Shown here one piece after another: positions 34,955 through 43,829 of a DNA stretch of 53,883 nucleotides. Origin of the DNA: Deltaproteobacteria bacterium. GTDB taxonomy: Bacteria; Desulfobacterota; BSN033; UBA1163. The notes beneath the pieces are model-generated. The model did no database searches. It worked only from the letters and a program-made list of their open reading frames with translations, and was not told where the DNA came from. The translations under genes and the position numbers were made by a program. Position 1 is the first letter of the stretch, and every line of letters begins with the position of its first letter. The stretch covers positions 1 to 53,883 of the forward strand of contig VGSD01000001.1 in NCBI GenBank assembly GCA_016875155.1, written 5' to 3'.

Positions 34955-36581
34955 GCAATTTTTCGAGCAAAGCTTGTCTTTGCGTATTCAGGATACTGCT
35001 CAAAAAAGTCGCGAACCGCAGTGCTTTTTGGATAAGGCTTTGCTCGAAATTTAGCACATTTTCTGAATTTGGGGAATAGGTAACCTTCTCAACCTCGGCC
35101 ATAACTTCCTTAAAGACGTCCAGCGAAGTCTCATTAATTAACTTATTATAATCATTAACGATTTCGGAATATTGCCTTAAAACCTCATCACCCAAGGTAC
35201 GCTTTTTTTCTCTTAGGACATTGGAAAGGGCATAGATTGCATATAAGGCAGGTTCAAACTGGCTAAGCGCGGCAGAAACGATGCGGAATAAGATCCGGAC
35301 GCGTTCATCCTCGATTTGGTAAGGAATAAAAGAGTCCATATCAAAGTTTTTAAGCTCCTCCCGGGGAGGGGAAAACACCCGCAGGCGCCCAACTTCAATG
35401 TCATAAGCCAGAGGGGTATCCCTCATAATTGTTAAAATAGAGGTCAGGATATAAGGATCATATACTTTCATCTTTTCTAAAATAGATAATGTCTCCTTTA
35501 CCTCCTCAAAGGTAATCCAGGGATTGAAAAAAATAAATTCCATTTTGAGCTCAGCGCCACTCTCCTTGATGATCCGTATCGCATCCAGGTTCTGGATTAC
35601 CGTGGTTCCTTTGTTATACAGATCCAGAAGCCGCTGCACCCCAGCCTCAACGCCCAAGTAAACAAGTCCAGCTCCTTGTTTAACGGCCATATCCATTAAA
35701 GAAGGATCCTGAACAACACTATCAGCCCGGCAAGAGTAATCAATCCTATTTAATTTAAGATCTTCCTTTTTCAATAATGAAAATAAGTGCCTTACCCTTT
35801 TTTGGCCTAATCTCCCTGGCCCCAAGAAGTTATCGTCCACAAACCAAAGCTCATCGCAGCCGTAGTGGCCTTTGAGGCTTTTAATTTCCTCAACTACATT
35901 TTCAGGGGTTCTCGCCCGATAGACCTTGCCCTGAGGGGTGCCGTAAAAGGCGCAAACGCTACAGAATGAGCACTGTCCCGGGCAGCCTCTGCTGCTGGAG
36001 ATCGCTGGCAGCCCACCCCGTTCTATTAACAGAGGCAATTTGTCCCTAGCCGGAAAAGGGAGAACATCAAGATTAGAAAGAAGAGGCCTAGGAGGCGTAG
36101 CCAATACCTGACCATCGCGGCGGAAAGCAATTCCCTTTATCGAGGGCCAACTTTCCGGCTCATTTAATTGGGCCACAAGCTCAAGCAGAGTTTCTTCCCC
36201 TTCAAAGCGGACGACAGTGTCAATCTCCGGATGTTTCCTCAAAATAGGCTCGTATAAAAATGTCGGATATTGCCCGCCAATACAAACGTGAACTTTCCTT
36301 GGCAGCGCCTTGATGCCTCGGATGACCTGGATGGCTGGGGAAAAGGCAAGGGGAGAAATGATGGAAACTCCCAGTAAATCAAAGTCTTTCGCCTTGATTG
36401 TTTCAATGGTTTTCTCCAAATTTAGGCCCTCTATCTGAGCATCCAGGATTTCAACCGGATAACCTTTAACCCTGAGATAAGCCGCCAAATATCCAATTCC
36501 CAGACTTTCGTGGAGGGTATAGAATTGAGCAAAAGACGCTTCGCGTAATTCAGGGGGACGTACAAGGAGAGTTTTAATCAT
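34932..36581 (-). CDS. B12-binding-domain radical SAM protein
   Basis: This 549-aa protein has an N-terminal cobalamin-binding-like Rossmann domain (about 1-150; YLAAYLRVKGYPVEILDAQ, DLLGVSIISPL, VCIGGQYPTF). The radical SAM core has the [4Fe-4S] motif CPGQCSFC (CxxxCxxC) at about residues 199-206. It is followed by DELWFVDDNFLGP and GVEAGVQRLLD. The ~150-residue C-terminus is helical. Related enzymes methylate unactivated carbons or rearrange skeletons, often in natural-product and peptide-modification loci. Its operon also holds three SAM methyltransferases and two candidate precursor peptides. It lies 8 bp after the first methyltransferase upstream. Confidence 0.88.
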   Translation of the reverse strand: MIKTLLVRPPELREASFAQFYTLHESLGIGYLAAYLRVKGYPVEILDAQIEGLNLEKTIETIKAKDFDLLGVSIISPLAFSPAIQVIRGIKALPRKVHVCIGGQYPTFLYEPILRKHPEIDTVVRFEGEETLLELVAQLNEPESWPSIKGIAFRRDGQVLATPPRPLLSNLDVLPFPARDKLPLLIERGGLPAISSSRGCPGQCSFCSVCAFYGTPQGKVYRARTPENVVEEIKSLKGHYGCDELWFVDDNFLGPGRLGQKRVRHLFSLLKKEDLKLNRIDYSCRADSVVQDPSLMDMAVKQGAGLVYLGVEAGVQRLLDLYNKGTTVIQNLDAIRIIKESGAELKMEFIFFNPWITFEEVKETLSILEKMKVYDPYILTSILTIMRDTPLAYDIEVGRLRVFSPPREELKNFDMDSFIPYQIEDERVRILFRIVSAALSQFEPALYAIYALSNVLREKKRTLGDEVLRQYSEIVNDYNKLINETSLDVFKEVMAEVEKVTYSPNSENVLNFEQSLIQKALRFATFLSSILNTQRQALLEKLHELNRTT

Positions 36582-36589
36582 TTAAGAAT

Positions 36590-37564
36590 TCACCGCGGAT
36601 TAAAAGCGATTATCAGATCATAGAGACCCATTTGGGGGTGATCATTGTCCTCATATAATTCCTTGTATTTATCTAAAATCTTTATGTTTTCAAAGCCAAT
36701 TTGTTCGATCAATTCGGCTAAATTAGACGAAGATACAGGCCAGCCAGATATCGGAATACTTTCGTGTGGAAGGTTGTCAAATGGAGTGCCCGGTCGATTA
36801 TGACAGTATTTAGCAGTGAATATACCGTTTCGAATTTTTATGGAAATCGGCTGGTTGTCAATATTTAAGAAAGCAATGCTTCTCTTGCTCAGTAGTTCAT
36901 GGACTTCTCTGGCGGGAAGTCGAACAACCTTCATGATCCACTGCCGTCCCTCTGACCAGGCAATATCGAAGAAATAATATTTTTGGTCCTCATTTAAGGG
37001 TAAAGGCCTGCCTCCATTGAATACTCTAACAATTTGTCTCTTTTCTATCAAGCGTAATTCTTGCTTCCCTTCGTTTACCCGAAGCACTTCCTGCCAATTC
37101 TTATTGTCCAAAATTAATAAGCCGCCTGGGTTCAGCTTCGCCTTCATATTCCGCAAAGCGGCTAAGAGATCTGCTCCGTCAAGATGATAAATGCTGACTC
37201 CAAGGTTGATAATACAATCGAATTTTCCAACTACATTTTCGTCGAGATTTCTCCAGTCACTTTTGTAGAACCTCACCGCAGAAGCCCCGGCACTCTCAGC
37301 GTTCCTCTTAGTATGCATTAACATCCTTTCGCTGGCATCAGAGCAACTAACCATAAATCCATTTTTAGCCAGGTAAATGGCCACGGAACCAATGCCACAG
37401 GCGCAATCGAGAATAGAATAGATGTCGTGTTTTAATTTTCTCATAAAATGAGTAAGTTTTTCTGTCTGTTCAGGTTTGTAATAAACCGAGTCTATCATCT
37501 GAAACCATTCAGCAAACTGGTCATAGGCAGCAATTAAATCGTGTTTTTCGACATCATTCATCAC
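36590..37564 (-). CDS. SAM-dependent methyltransferase (class I), glycine N-methyltransferase-like
   Basis: This 324-aa protein has motif I ILDCACGIGSVAIYLA (about 54-69) and acidic motif II VSCSDASERML. Motif IV is FDCIINLGVSIYHL and post-I is LNPGGLLILDNKNW. The ~130-residue C-terminus is beta-rich, like small-molecule methyltransferases. The substrate is unknown. It overlaps the next methyltransferase upstream by one base, so the two are probably coupled. Confidence 0.82.
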   Translation of the reverse strand: MMNDVEKHDLIAAYDQFAEWFQMIDSVYYKPEQTEKLTHFMRKLKHDIYSILDCACGIGSVAIYLAKNGFMVSCSDASERMLMHTKRNAESAGASAVRFYKSDWRNLDENVVGKFDCIINLGVSIYHLDGADLLAALRNMKAKLNPGGLLILDNKNWQEVLRVNEGKQELRLIEKRQIVRVFNGGRPLPLNEDQKYYFFDIAWSEGRQWIMKVVRLPAREVHELLSKRSIAFLNIDNQPISIKIRNGIFTAKYCHNRPGTPFDNLPHESIPISGWPVSSSNLAELIEQIGFENIKILDKYKELYEDNDHPQMGLYDLIIAFNPR

Positions 37565-38400
37565 TATTCACCCTTTTCCGCCATCAAGACAAAGGTATCA
37601 TACGTGAATTCCCAATCATCGTCACCGAGGTTTTTGATGGACATATAAGCTTTCTGTTCATCCGATAGGGTTAGGATATCCTCCCTCAAAGATAACCTTA
37701 AACCCTTTCCGCTCTTTTGTGCCTTTTCCAGCCATAGATCGTATTTACCAGGATCAAGGTTTTTGATCTCTTCAATAATAATTTCATCCTTTCGATTGAT
37801 GGTATCTAACCAGTTGTCCAAATTGTTCGAATGCCGGAAGGGTATGATAATCTTGGGGGTAAAATGGATTGCCCGGAGCATTTCCATATATTCGAAATAG
37901 GTGTGGTGGCGCACGGTGGTAGGATCGTGGATAGTCGAAGCAAATTCCCAAAAGTCCCTGACAGGTTCTGGAAAGAAAGCATCGAAAACGATCAGTTTTG
38001 CTCCTGGTTTGCTCACCTTCTGAATACCCTTCAGGGATTTCTGATAATCCTGGAAGTGGTGGACGGAGCCCCAGCAAACTGCAGTGTCAAAATATGATTC
38101 AGAAAAAGTTACCCCAATATCTTCTGCCCGGAGAACCATAAACTCAACATTGAAGTGTAAGACTTCGCGATTTGACACCAGATTCTTGGCGGGCTCCTCA
38201 TTTTCGTCAATGTAAATCTTATTTGGATCAATGGCACAAATCTTCTGTACGCGGTTAGATAGAGCACGCCAAACTGTGCCTGACCCTGTTCCTACATCCA
38301 AAACTACATCATTAGGGCTGGGGGAGGCCAGTTTGGTCAAGGCATCAAGATATCTTTCCTGACCAGCCTGGCTGCGATAATATTCAGCTATATTCTTCAT
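37564..38400 (-). CDS. SAM-dependent methyltransferase (class I, type 11-like)
   Basis: In this 278-aa protein motif I is VVLDVGTGSGTVW (about 33-45), and the SAM-ribose acidic residue is in ICAIDPNKIY. Motif IV is FDTAVCWGSVHHF and the following strand is KPGAKLIVFDAFFP. The GSVHHF motif is typical of UbiE/COQ5-type and natural-product methyltransferases. It overlaps its neighbours by 1 and 4 nt. Confidence 0.82.
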   Translation of the reverse strand: MKNIAEYYRSQAGQERYLDALTKLASPSPNDVVLDVGTGSGTVWRALSNRVQKICAIDPNKIYIDENEEPAKNLVSNREVLHFNVEFMVLRAEDIGVTFSESYFDTAVCWGSVHHFQDYQKSLKGIQKVSKPGAKLIVFDAFFPEPVRDFWEFASTIHDPTTVRHHTYFEYMEMLRAIHFTPKIIIPFRHSNNLDNWLDTINRKDEIIIEEIKNLDPGKYDLWLEKAQKSGKGLRLSLREDILTLSDEQKAYMSIKNLGDDDWEFTYDTFVLMAEKGE

Positions 38401-39155
38401 CTAAAAGATTCCCTTTTCATTATCGAAACCTTATAACTATCACACCCATGTTTAGCCAGAACTGCTATGAAGCCATAGGCGTCTTCGTGCGGGTTATCAG
38501 GATGGGAATTTTTGATGGTTGCCAGGGCCTCCTTCATGAGGTTTCCCCTTAAATCACCGCTGAATGTCCTTTCGAATTGAGATATGAAATCTACTCGATG
38601 AAGGAACGGCCTGAAGAGAATAAATTTGAACCCAGCCTTGAAGGCCATACTCATTTGCTCTTCAAAGGTATAACGTTTGATGATATGATACCTTGTGACC
38701 GGATCTTGCGCGTTGTTTTCTATAGCCCTTAAGAGTTCCCTATATTTTTTGGATTTTTCCTCCACGCAGATCCCGCCCCACAGCAGCTTACCTGTAGCCC
38801 TAAGGACCCGAAACGCGTCCCCAAATATCTTCCACGGATCAGAGACATTGTTTACTGTGCCGTAAAAACTGACAACATCGTATGAGCTATCCGCACAGGG
38901 GAATCCTGATTTTTCTTCCCAGATTCCGAAAGTTAATGCATTGCCAACATACCTTCTCAACTTTTCCTGCTCCAGGAATGATATCATCGAAGGACGGGTA
39001 TCTATTCTGTATACATGATGGCAAGATGCGGCCAATGCGAACGGGAGGGTTGTGGAGGATGATCCAGGGCCTACGCTTAATACCCGGTCATTTTCATTTA
39101 TAGATCCGATCCGAATATACTCTTCTATGAATTCGTCATTGACGTCCCGCTTCAT
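38397..39155 (-). CDS. SAM-dependent methyltransferase-like protein
   Basis: In this 252-aa protein motif I reads RVLSVGPGSSSTTLPFA (about 24-40), with the acidic residue in VYRIDTRPSMI and YDVVSFYGTVNNVSDPWK for motif IV. It is the most divergent of the three methyltransferases. It starts 3 bp after the LivF stop, linking the transporter and modification genes in one transcript. Confidence 0.75.
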   Translation of the reverse strand: MKRDVNDEFIEEYIRIGSINENDRVLSVGPGSSSTTLPFALAASCHHVYRIDTRPSMISFLEQEKLRRYVGNALTFGIWEEKSGFPCADSSYDVVSFYGTVNNVSDPWKIFGDAFRVLRATGKLLWGGICVEEKSKKYRELLRAIENNAQDPVTRYHIIKRYTFEEQMSMAFKAGFKFILFRPFLHRVDFISQFERTFSGDLRGNLMKEALATIKNSHPDNPHEDAYGFIAVLAKHGCDSYKVSIMKRESFR

Positions 39156-39158
39156 TGT

Positions 39159-39872
39159 CTACCCTCCCAAATAAAGATTCTTTAATTTCTCACTACTTAG
39201 GATTTCGGACGGTCGCCCTCTGAATACAACCTTACCCAGATGAAGAACATAAGCATTGTGCGCTACCTCCAAGGCCTTCTTCACATTTTGTTCCACCAGT
39301 AGGATGGCCACTCCAAGGCTATTTATAATTTTGATCGAATTAAAAATTTTATCAACTGCCTGTGGGGCTAAACCCAGAGAAGGTTCGTCCATCAAAACCA
39401 GTTTGGGGTTAACCATCAGTGCCCGGCCAAAGGCCAGCATTTGCTGCTCCCCCCCACTGAGATTTTTTGCAGCCTGGCCCCGTCGAGTACCGAGAAAAGG
39501 AAAAAGCTGGAAGACTTTTTCCTTATTTCCCTTCAGCTCGTTCCGGTCTTTAAGAATAAATCCACCCATTTCCAGATTCTCTTCCACTGACATTGAGCGA
39601 AAAAGTCTGCGGCCTTCTGGAATGAAAGCTATTCCCAAATGAGCAATCTTGTTTGAAGGATGGTTGCAAATGTTAGTTCCTTGGAAAAAAATCTCTCCAT
39701 CTTTAATTTGGGCCTCCTTAAATATGGCTTTGAGCACGGTAGATTTTCCAGCTCCGTTTGGTCCCAAAAGGGCCACAACCTCATGCTGAGCTGTCGACAG
39801 ATTCACATCTTCAAGGACTAGCTTTCCTGGTCCCGTATAAAACGCCGAAAGATTACGTATTTCCAGTAGCAT
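39159..39872 (-). CDS. livF: branched-chain amino acid-type ABC transporter ATPase (LivF-like)
   Basis: This protein of about 237 aa has Walker A GPNGAGKST, signature LSGGEQQM, Walker B LVLMDEPSLGLAP and switch His in LLVEQNVKKAL. The GLAP and VEQN variants are typical of LivF. The ATG at 39872 (MLLEIRNLSAFYTG) is preferred to an upstream TTG inside livG; it is 7 nt after the livG stop. With its four neighbours it forms a complete HAAT-family importer for branched-chain or other amino acids, short peptides or amides. Confidence 0.9.
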   Translation of the reverse strand: MLLEIRNLSAFYTGPGKLVLEDVNLSTAQHEVVALLGPNGAGKSTVLKAIFKEAQIKDGEIFFQGTNICNHPSNKIAHLGIAFIPEGRRLFRSMSVEENLEMGGFILKDRNELKGNKEKVFQLFPFLGTRRGQAAKNLSGGEQQMLAFGRALMVNPKLVLMDEPSLGLAPQAVDKIFNSIKIINSLGVAILLVEQNVKKALEVAHNAYVLHLGKVVFRGRPSEILSSEKLKNLYLGG

Positions 39873-39879
39873 GGCCTTA

Positions 39880-40629
39880 CTATCCCAGGTACGCCTCAAT
39901 CACCCGCGGATTATTCCTGATTTCTTCGGGTACCCCTTCGGCGATCTTTTCCCCGTGGTCCATGACGATTACCCAGTCGGCCACCTCAAATACGAAGGGT
40001 ATGTTATGTTCGATTAAAAATATGGTTACCCCCACATTTTTCATCAGTCGTTTAAGAAGTGTATTTATATTGTCAACCATTACAGGATTTAAGCCAGCCA
40101 CTGGCTCATCCAGGAGAAGCAGGTCTGGTTTTGCTGCTGTTGCCCTGCATATTTCAACCAATTTGGATTGTCCATAGGACAGATCAGATGATAGGGCATT
40201 TGCCTTGTCGGATAAATTCAGCAAATTGAGTTCATCCAGAAGTTCCAAGCTGTGTTGTTGCGCGAGCTTCCTGAATTCCTTCCGATGGCAGAGGACTGAC
40301 CATAAGCCTTCGTGTTTTCCTTTGCGTTTGGATATAAGCAGATTGTCCATTACCGTCAGGGTTCGAAATAGTTTTACTTCTTGAAAAGTGCGAGATATTC
40401 CTAGTCTTGCGATTTCATAAGGAGGCCTATAGGATATCTCCTGTTCTTTCCAATAAACCCGTCCGCCAGTTGGTGGTAAAAAGCCCGTGATGAGGTTAAA
40501 AAGGGTTGTCTTTCCTGCCCCATTGGGGCCGATGAGAGCTGTGATCTTCCCGGGGATCAGTTTTAGTTCGAAGCTTTTAACTGCTTCAATACCATCAAAA
40601 TTTTTGGTTAGATTAATTGCTTGAAGCAT
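39880..40629 (-). CDS. livG: branched-chain amino acid-type ABC transporter ATPase (LivG-like)
   Basis: This 249-aa protein has Walker A GPNGAGKTT, signature LSYGQSKLVE, Walker B LLLLDEPVAGLNP and switch LIEHNIPFVF. The 'YGQ' signature and 'AGLNP' are LivG hallmarks. Its start overlaps the livM stop by one base. Confidence 0.9.
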   Translation of the reverse strand: MLQAINLTKNFDGIEAVKSFELKLIPGKITALIGPNGAGKTTLFNLITGFLPPTGGRVYWKEQEISYRPPYEIARLGISRTFQEVKLFRTLTVMDNLLISKRKGKHEGLWSVLCHRKEFRKLAQQHSLELLDELNLLNLSDKANALSSDLSYGQSKLVEICRATAAKPDLLLLDEPVAGLNPVMVDNINTLLKRLMKNVGVTIFLIEHNIPFVFEVADWVIVMDHGEKIAEGVPEEIRNNPRVIEAYLG

Positions 40630-41498
40630 TAGCGTAACTTCACCCTACCCAAAAGCCCACGGGGCCTGAAATACATGATAAGGATAAGCAGCATACCATA
40701 GATCATTTGCCTGATAACTGCCGCGAAGGGGCCGGGCAAGCCAATAAAACGCATTAATTCTGGTAATGCCACTAACACAAACGCACCCAATATGACTCCA
40801 TGAATACTTCTCAACCCTCCCAGCAATACCATGGTGAAAATCAAGATGGATTCATTAATGGTAAAGAGATTGGGGTTGATATATCCAACATAAGAAGCGT
40901 ATAGGCCACCGGCTATTCCGGCCCAGAAAGCAGAAAGCCCCATAGCCAGTACTTTGAAATACGTCGGGTTTCTTCCCAGAGCTGCTACCCCATCTTCATC
41001 CTCGGCGATCGAGAAAAGGATCTGTCCAAAAGGTGACTTTTCGATTAAATAGATACTCCCTACACAGATGATCCAAATAAGTAATAAAAAGAAGAAGAAT
41101 GAGAAATCTGTATCAAATCTTATTCCTAAGATTTGTATAGGAGGGATATTAGTTATTCCTCTGGCCCCCTCCGTGAGTGTATCCCAGTTAATCAGTGATT
41201 TAGAAAATATTTCACCAAATCCAAGCGTGGCTATGAGGAAGTAATCGCCTTTCAAACGAAGGGTTGGAATTCCTATGAGGAGACCACAGATCCCCGCAAA
41301 GACCCCACCCAGTAAAAAAGCTGTCCAAAATGGCACACCCATTTTGGTCGTGAGTAATCCAACCGTGTAGGCCCCTACGCCATAAAAAGATGCATGGGCT
41401 AGTGAAAGAATGCCTGTATAACCACAAGCAATGTTGAGGGAGACTGAAAGGATGCTAAAAAGGCCTCCCAATATAAGAATATTAAATAAGTAACCCAT
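40629..41498 (-). CDS. livM: branched-chain amino acid-type ABC permease (LivM-like)
   Basis: This 289-aa permease has about eight hydrophobic segments. The family motif CGYTGILSLAHASFYGVGAY is close to the N-terminus and the cytoplasmic EAA-like loop AEDEDGVAALGRNPTYFKVLA precedes the C-terminal membrane segments. It is adjacent to livH with no spacing. Confidence 0.9.
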   Translation of the reverse strand: MGYLFNILILGGLFSILSVSLNIACGYTGILSLAHASFYGVGAYTVGLLTTKMGVPFWTAFLLGGVFAGICGLLIGIPTLRLKGDYFLIATLGFGEIFSKSLINWDTLTEGARGITNIPPIQILGIRFDTDFSFFFFLLLIWIICVGSIYLIEKSPFGQILFSIAEDEDGVAALGRNPTYFKVLAMGLSAFWAGIAGGLYASYVGYINPNLFTINESILIFTMVLLGGLRSIHGVILGAFVLVALPELMRFIGLPGPFAAVIRQMIYGMLLILIMYFRPRGLLGRVKLR

Positions 41499-42365
41499 TT
41501 ACTTTTTTCCCAAAATGCCGCTTGGCTTGAAAAGAAGAATCAGCAATAAGATAGCAAAGCTGATACTATCCTTATTTGCGCTAGAGAGATAAGCAGCCCC
41601 AAGATTTTCTGCCAATCCGATGCAAAATCCACCGATAACAGCTCCTGGAATATTCCCGATCCCACCAAGTACCGCTGCTGTAAATCCTTTAAAACCGGCT
41701 AGTATCCCCATGGTTGGGGTGATATTTTGGTCGTAGCCAACAAGGATGCCAGCAACGGCAGCCAGAAGGCCACCAATGGCAAAAGTAATGGACGTAACTT
41801 CGTCCGTATCAATCCCCAAATGACTAGCCGATATTCTATCCTCAGCCGTGGCTCGAATGGCCTTCCCAAACCTTGTCCTTTTTAGCACTAAAGCTAGAAG
41901 GGCCATAAGACCAAGAGAGCTGATCAAAGTGTACCCCTGGACAGGGGTTAGAGTAGCCCCAAGGAAGTCGAAGGATGGTTGAAAATATGCATATTTAAGG
42001 AGCGTTTTAGCTTGCACTCCAAAAAATAAGATTGCTACAGCTTTCAAAAAGGTAGAAGCTCCTATCGTGGTAATCAAGGGGATAAGCCGAGAAGATTCTT
42101 TAAACGGGCGGTAAGCAATTCTTTCCAAGGCGATACCGAGTAGGGCACCAATTAGAATTGCCCCAAAAAAGGACGAATAAATGTTCCAGTCCAGCTGAAT
42201 ATAAAATAGAAAGAAACAATAGGCTGCCCCCATATAAAGTTCACCATGGGCAAAATTGATGAGTCTTCCGACACCGTATATCATGGTATACCCGAGAGCA
42301 ATCAGGCTGTAAGCGCTACCGGCGATAAGCCCATTAAAAATTATCTGTGTAAGCATAGCTCTCAT
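41499..42365 (-). CDS. livH: branched-chain amino acid-type ABC permease (LivH-like)
   Basis: This permease of about 288 aa contains the LivH signatures SAYSLIALGYTMIYGVGRLINFAHG-type N-terminus and the loop ATAEDRISASHLGIDTDEV. The exact start is unclear: ATGs at 42365 and 42356 both give a normal N-terminus and neither has a strong ribosome binding site. A TTG at 42416 adds an atypical leader. A gap of about 69 bp separates it from livK. Confidence 0.88.
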   Translation of the reverse strand: MRAMLTQIIFNGLIAGSAYSLIALGYTMIYGVGRLINFAHGELYMGAAYCFFLFYIQLDWNIYSSFFGAILIGALLGIALERIAYRPFKESSRLIPLITTIGASTFLKAVAILFFGVQAKTLLKYAYFQPSFDFLGATLTPVQGYTLISSLGLMALLALVLKRTRFGKAIRATAEDRISASHLGIDTDEVTSITFAIGGLLAAVAGILVGYDQNITPTMGILAGFKGFTAAVLGGIGNIPGAVIGGFCIGLAENLGAAYLSSANKDSISFAILLLILLFKPSGILGKK

Positions 42366-42433
42366 AATAAAAAGGGGTAGCAGACAGAAGATAGATCGAT
42401 CCGCCACCCCTTGCAAAGCTCACATCGATTACC

Positions 42434-43567
42434 CTAGGGTCTCTTATATGGAATATAATGTCCGTTCTTAATCTGAATAATCTCAAATGTCTTGGTAATT
42501 ACATCCCCATTCTGATCGAAGCCAATAATTCCAGATGCCCCCTTGTAATCCTTTTTTTCGTATAGGGCATTCTTGATTTTCTCACCCGAAAAACCAGATC
42601 TCTTAATCGCATCTACCAAAATATTAAGAGAGTCGTAACCCGCTGCCGAGTTGTAACTGGGCTCCTCATTAAACTTCGCTTTGTACTTATTTGAGAAGTT
42701 CTTATATACCTCTCCTGAAGGTTCGGTGGGCATTGTAAAGATCACTCCTTCTGCCGCCGCTCCCGCAGCTTTCAGGATTGCTTTTTCACTGAAATTATCG
42801 GCCCCTACAATCTGACCAGGTACCTTCAGTTCTTTTATCTGCCGGAGGAAAATAGCAGATTCATCCGGATGAAGCGGTATGTAGATAAAATCAGGCCGGA
42901 GGGATTTTATCTTGACTAATTGTGTTCTAAAATCTTTCGTACCCGGTGTGCACCCCTCTGCAGCCAGTATGGTGCCTCCTAATTTATTAAAATTCGACTG
43001 GAATTCCTTCTGAAGACCTCCTCCCCAATCGTCATTTGTGAAGACAACCGCTCCCTTTTTAAGGCCCATTTCATAAACAAATTTTGATGCCATAATCGCC
43101 TGGAAAGAGTCGGAAGGGGAAATCCGAAACACGAAGTCACCAGCCTCCGTGATCTTTGCTCCTGATGCTGATGGAGAAAGTAGAACAGTTTTTGTTCGGT
43201 TGGCAGTTTCAGCGATCGCAAGTGTACCAGCCGTCGTGGTTTCGCCGATCACAGCAGTAACCTTATCGATGTCTATAAGCTTTTTAATGGCACTAATGGC
43301 CTTGTTGGGGTCCATTTGAGAATCTTCGAAGACAACGTCTATCTTTTTCCCACTAACGCCGTCTCCGCCATTGATTTCTTCGGCGGCCAACATGATGCCA
43401 TTCCTCTGAGCAATCCCATAAGAAGCCGCCGGTCCTGTCAAAGGCCCGATAAAGCCAATTTTAACGACCTCAAATTTCTTGGAACATTGTGGTAAGACAA
43501 TAAAACTAAAAATGAACAGAACAAGGAAGGCAAAATATAAGGAACTCTTGGATAAGGGATTTCGCAT
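42434..43567 (-). CDS. livK: periplasmic substrate-binding lipoprotein (LivK-like)
   Basis: This 377-aa protein has an N-terminal hydrophobic segment ending LPQCSKK; the Cys is a likely lipidation site although the lipobox is not ideal. The mature part starts with VVKIGFIGPLTGPAASYG, the hallmark of the type I periplasmic-binding (LivJ/K, peripla_BP_6) fold. The ligand loops VIGETTTAGTLA and LSPSASGAKITEAGDFVFRI correspond to the amino-acid contact regions. The ligand cannot be read off. It lies 39 bp after the second candidate peptide gene, so the peptides and the importer share a transcript. Confidence 0.9.
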   Translation of the reverse strand: MRNPLSKSSLYFAFLVLFIFSFIVLPQCSKKFEVVKIGFIGPLTGPAASYGIAQRNGIMLAAEEINGGDGVSGKKIDVVFEDSQMDPNKAISAIKKLIDIDKVTAVIGETTTAGTLAIAETANRTKTVLLSPSASGAKITEAGDFVFRISPSDSFQAIMASKFVYEMGLKKGAVVFTNDDWGGGLQKEFQSNFNKLGGTILAAEGCTPGTKDFRTQLVKIKSLRPDFIYIPLHPDESAIFLRQIKELKVPGQIVGADNFSEKAILKAAGAAAEGVIFTMPTEPSGEVYKNFSNKYKAKFNEEPSYNSAAGYDSLNILVDAIKRSGFSGEKIKNALYEKKDYKGASGIIGFDQNGDVITKTFEIIQIKNGHYIPYKRP

Positions 43568-43606
43568 ATTGCGTTGCTCCTTTCTTAAGGAAGATTTGCT
43601 GGATTT

Positions 43607-43789
43607 TCATGGCCGATATCCACCCTGCATGATACTCCGGTCAATTTTAAATTTGAAGCGCGAAGGATCTTGAATAAGGGACTCCACTCGAACCCCAAAT
43701 TTTTCACAGGTTGCCATTGCATCGGCAAACAAATTTGACCTCAAGTCTTTGTCTTCAATGGCTTTTTTGATTAGTTCGTGGATAGTCAT
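43607..43789 (-). CDS. candidate precursor peptide 1 (C-terminus GGYRP)
   Basis: This 60-aa peptide has AGGAG well spaced before the ATG. It begins MTIHELIKKAIEDKDLR, a helical stretch similar in pattern to Nif11/nitrile-hydratase-leader-type RiPP leaders ('D..LR..L......'). It carries one Cys (C28) and ends DRSIMQGGYRP. The adjacent upstream gene encodes a paralog sharing MTI, DLR, LF, TC, GV, DRS and the terminal GGYRP. The operon holds three methyltransferases, a B12/radical SAM enzyme and an M24 peptidase. A ribosomally made, modified peptide is the best reading; it could instead be a small regulatory protein. Confidence 0.7.
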   Translation of the reverse strand: MTIHELIKKAIEDKDLRSNLFADAMATCEKFGVRVESLIQDPSRFKFKIDRSIMQGGYRP

Positions 43790-43829
43790 AACTCATCTCC
43801 TAAATAAGACTGAAATCGGCTCCTTGTAA

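Noticed and set aside
43560..43585. GTTGCT on the plus strand near the livK start
   Set aside because: No GG lies 10 bases upstream and the direction is wrong for any gene; GGAGCAACG is the livK ribosome binding region.
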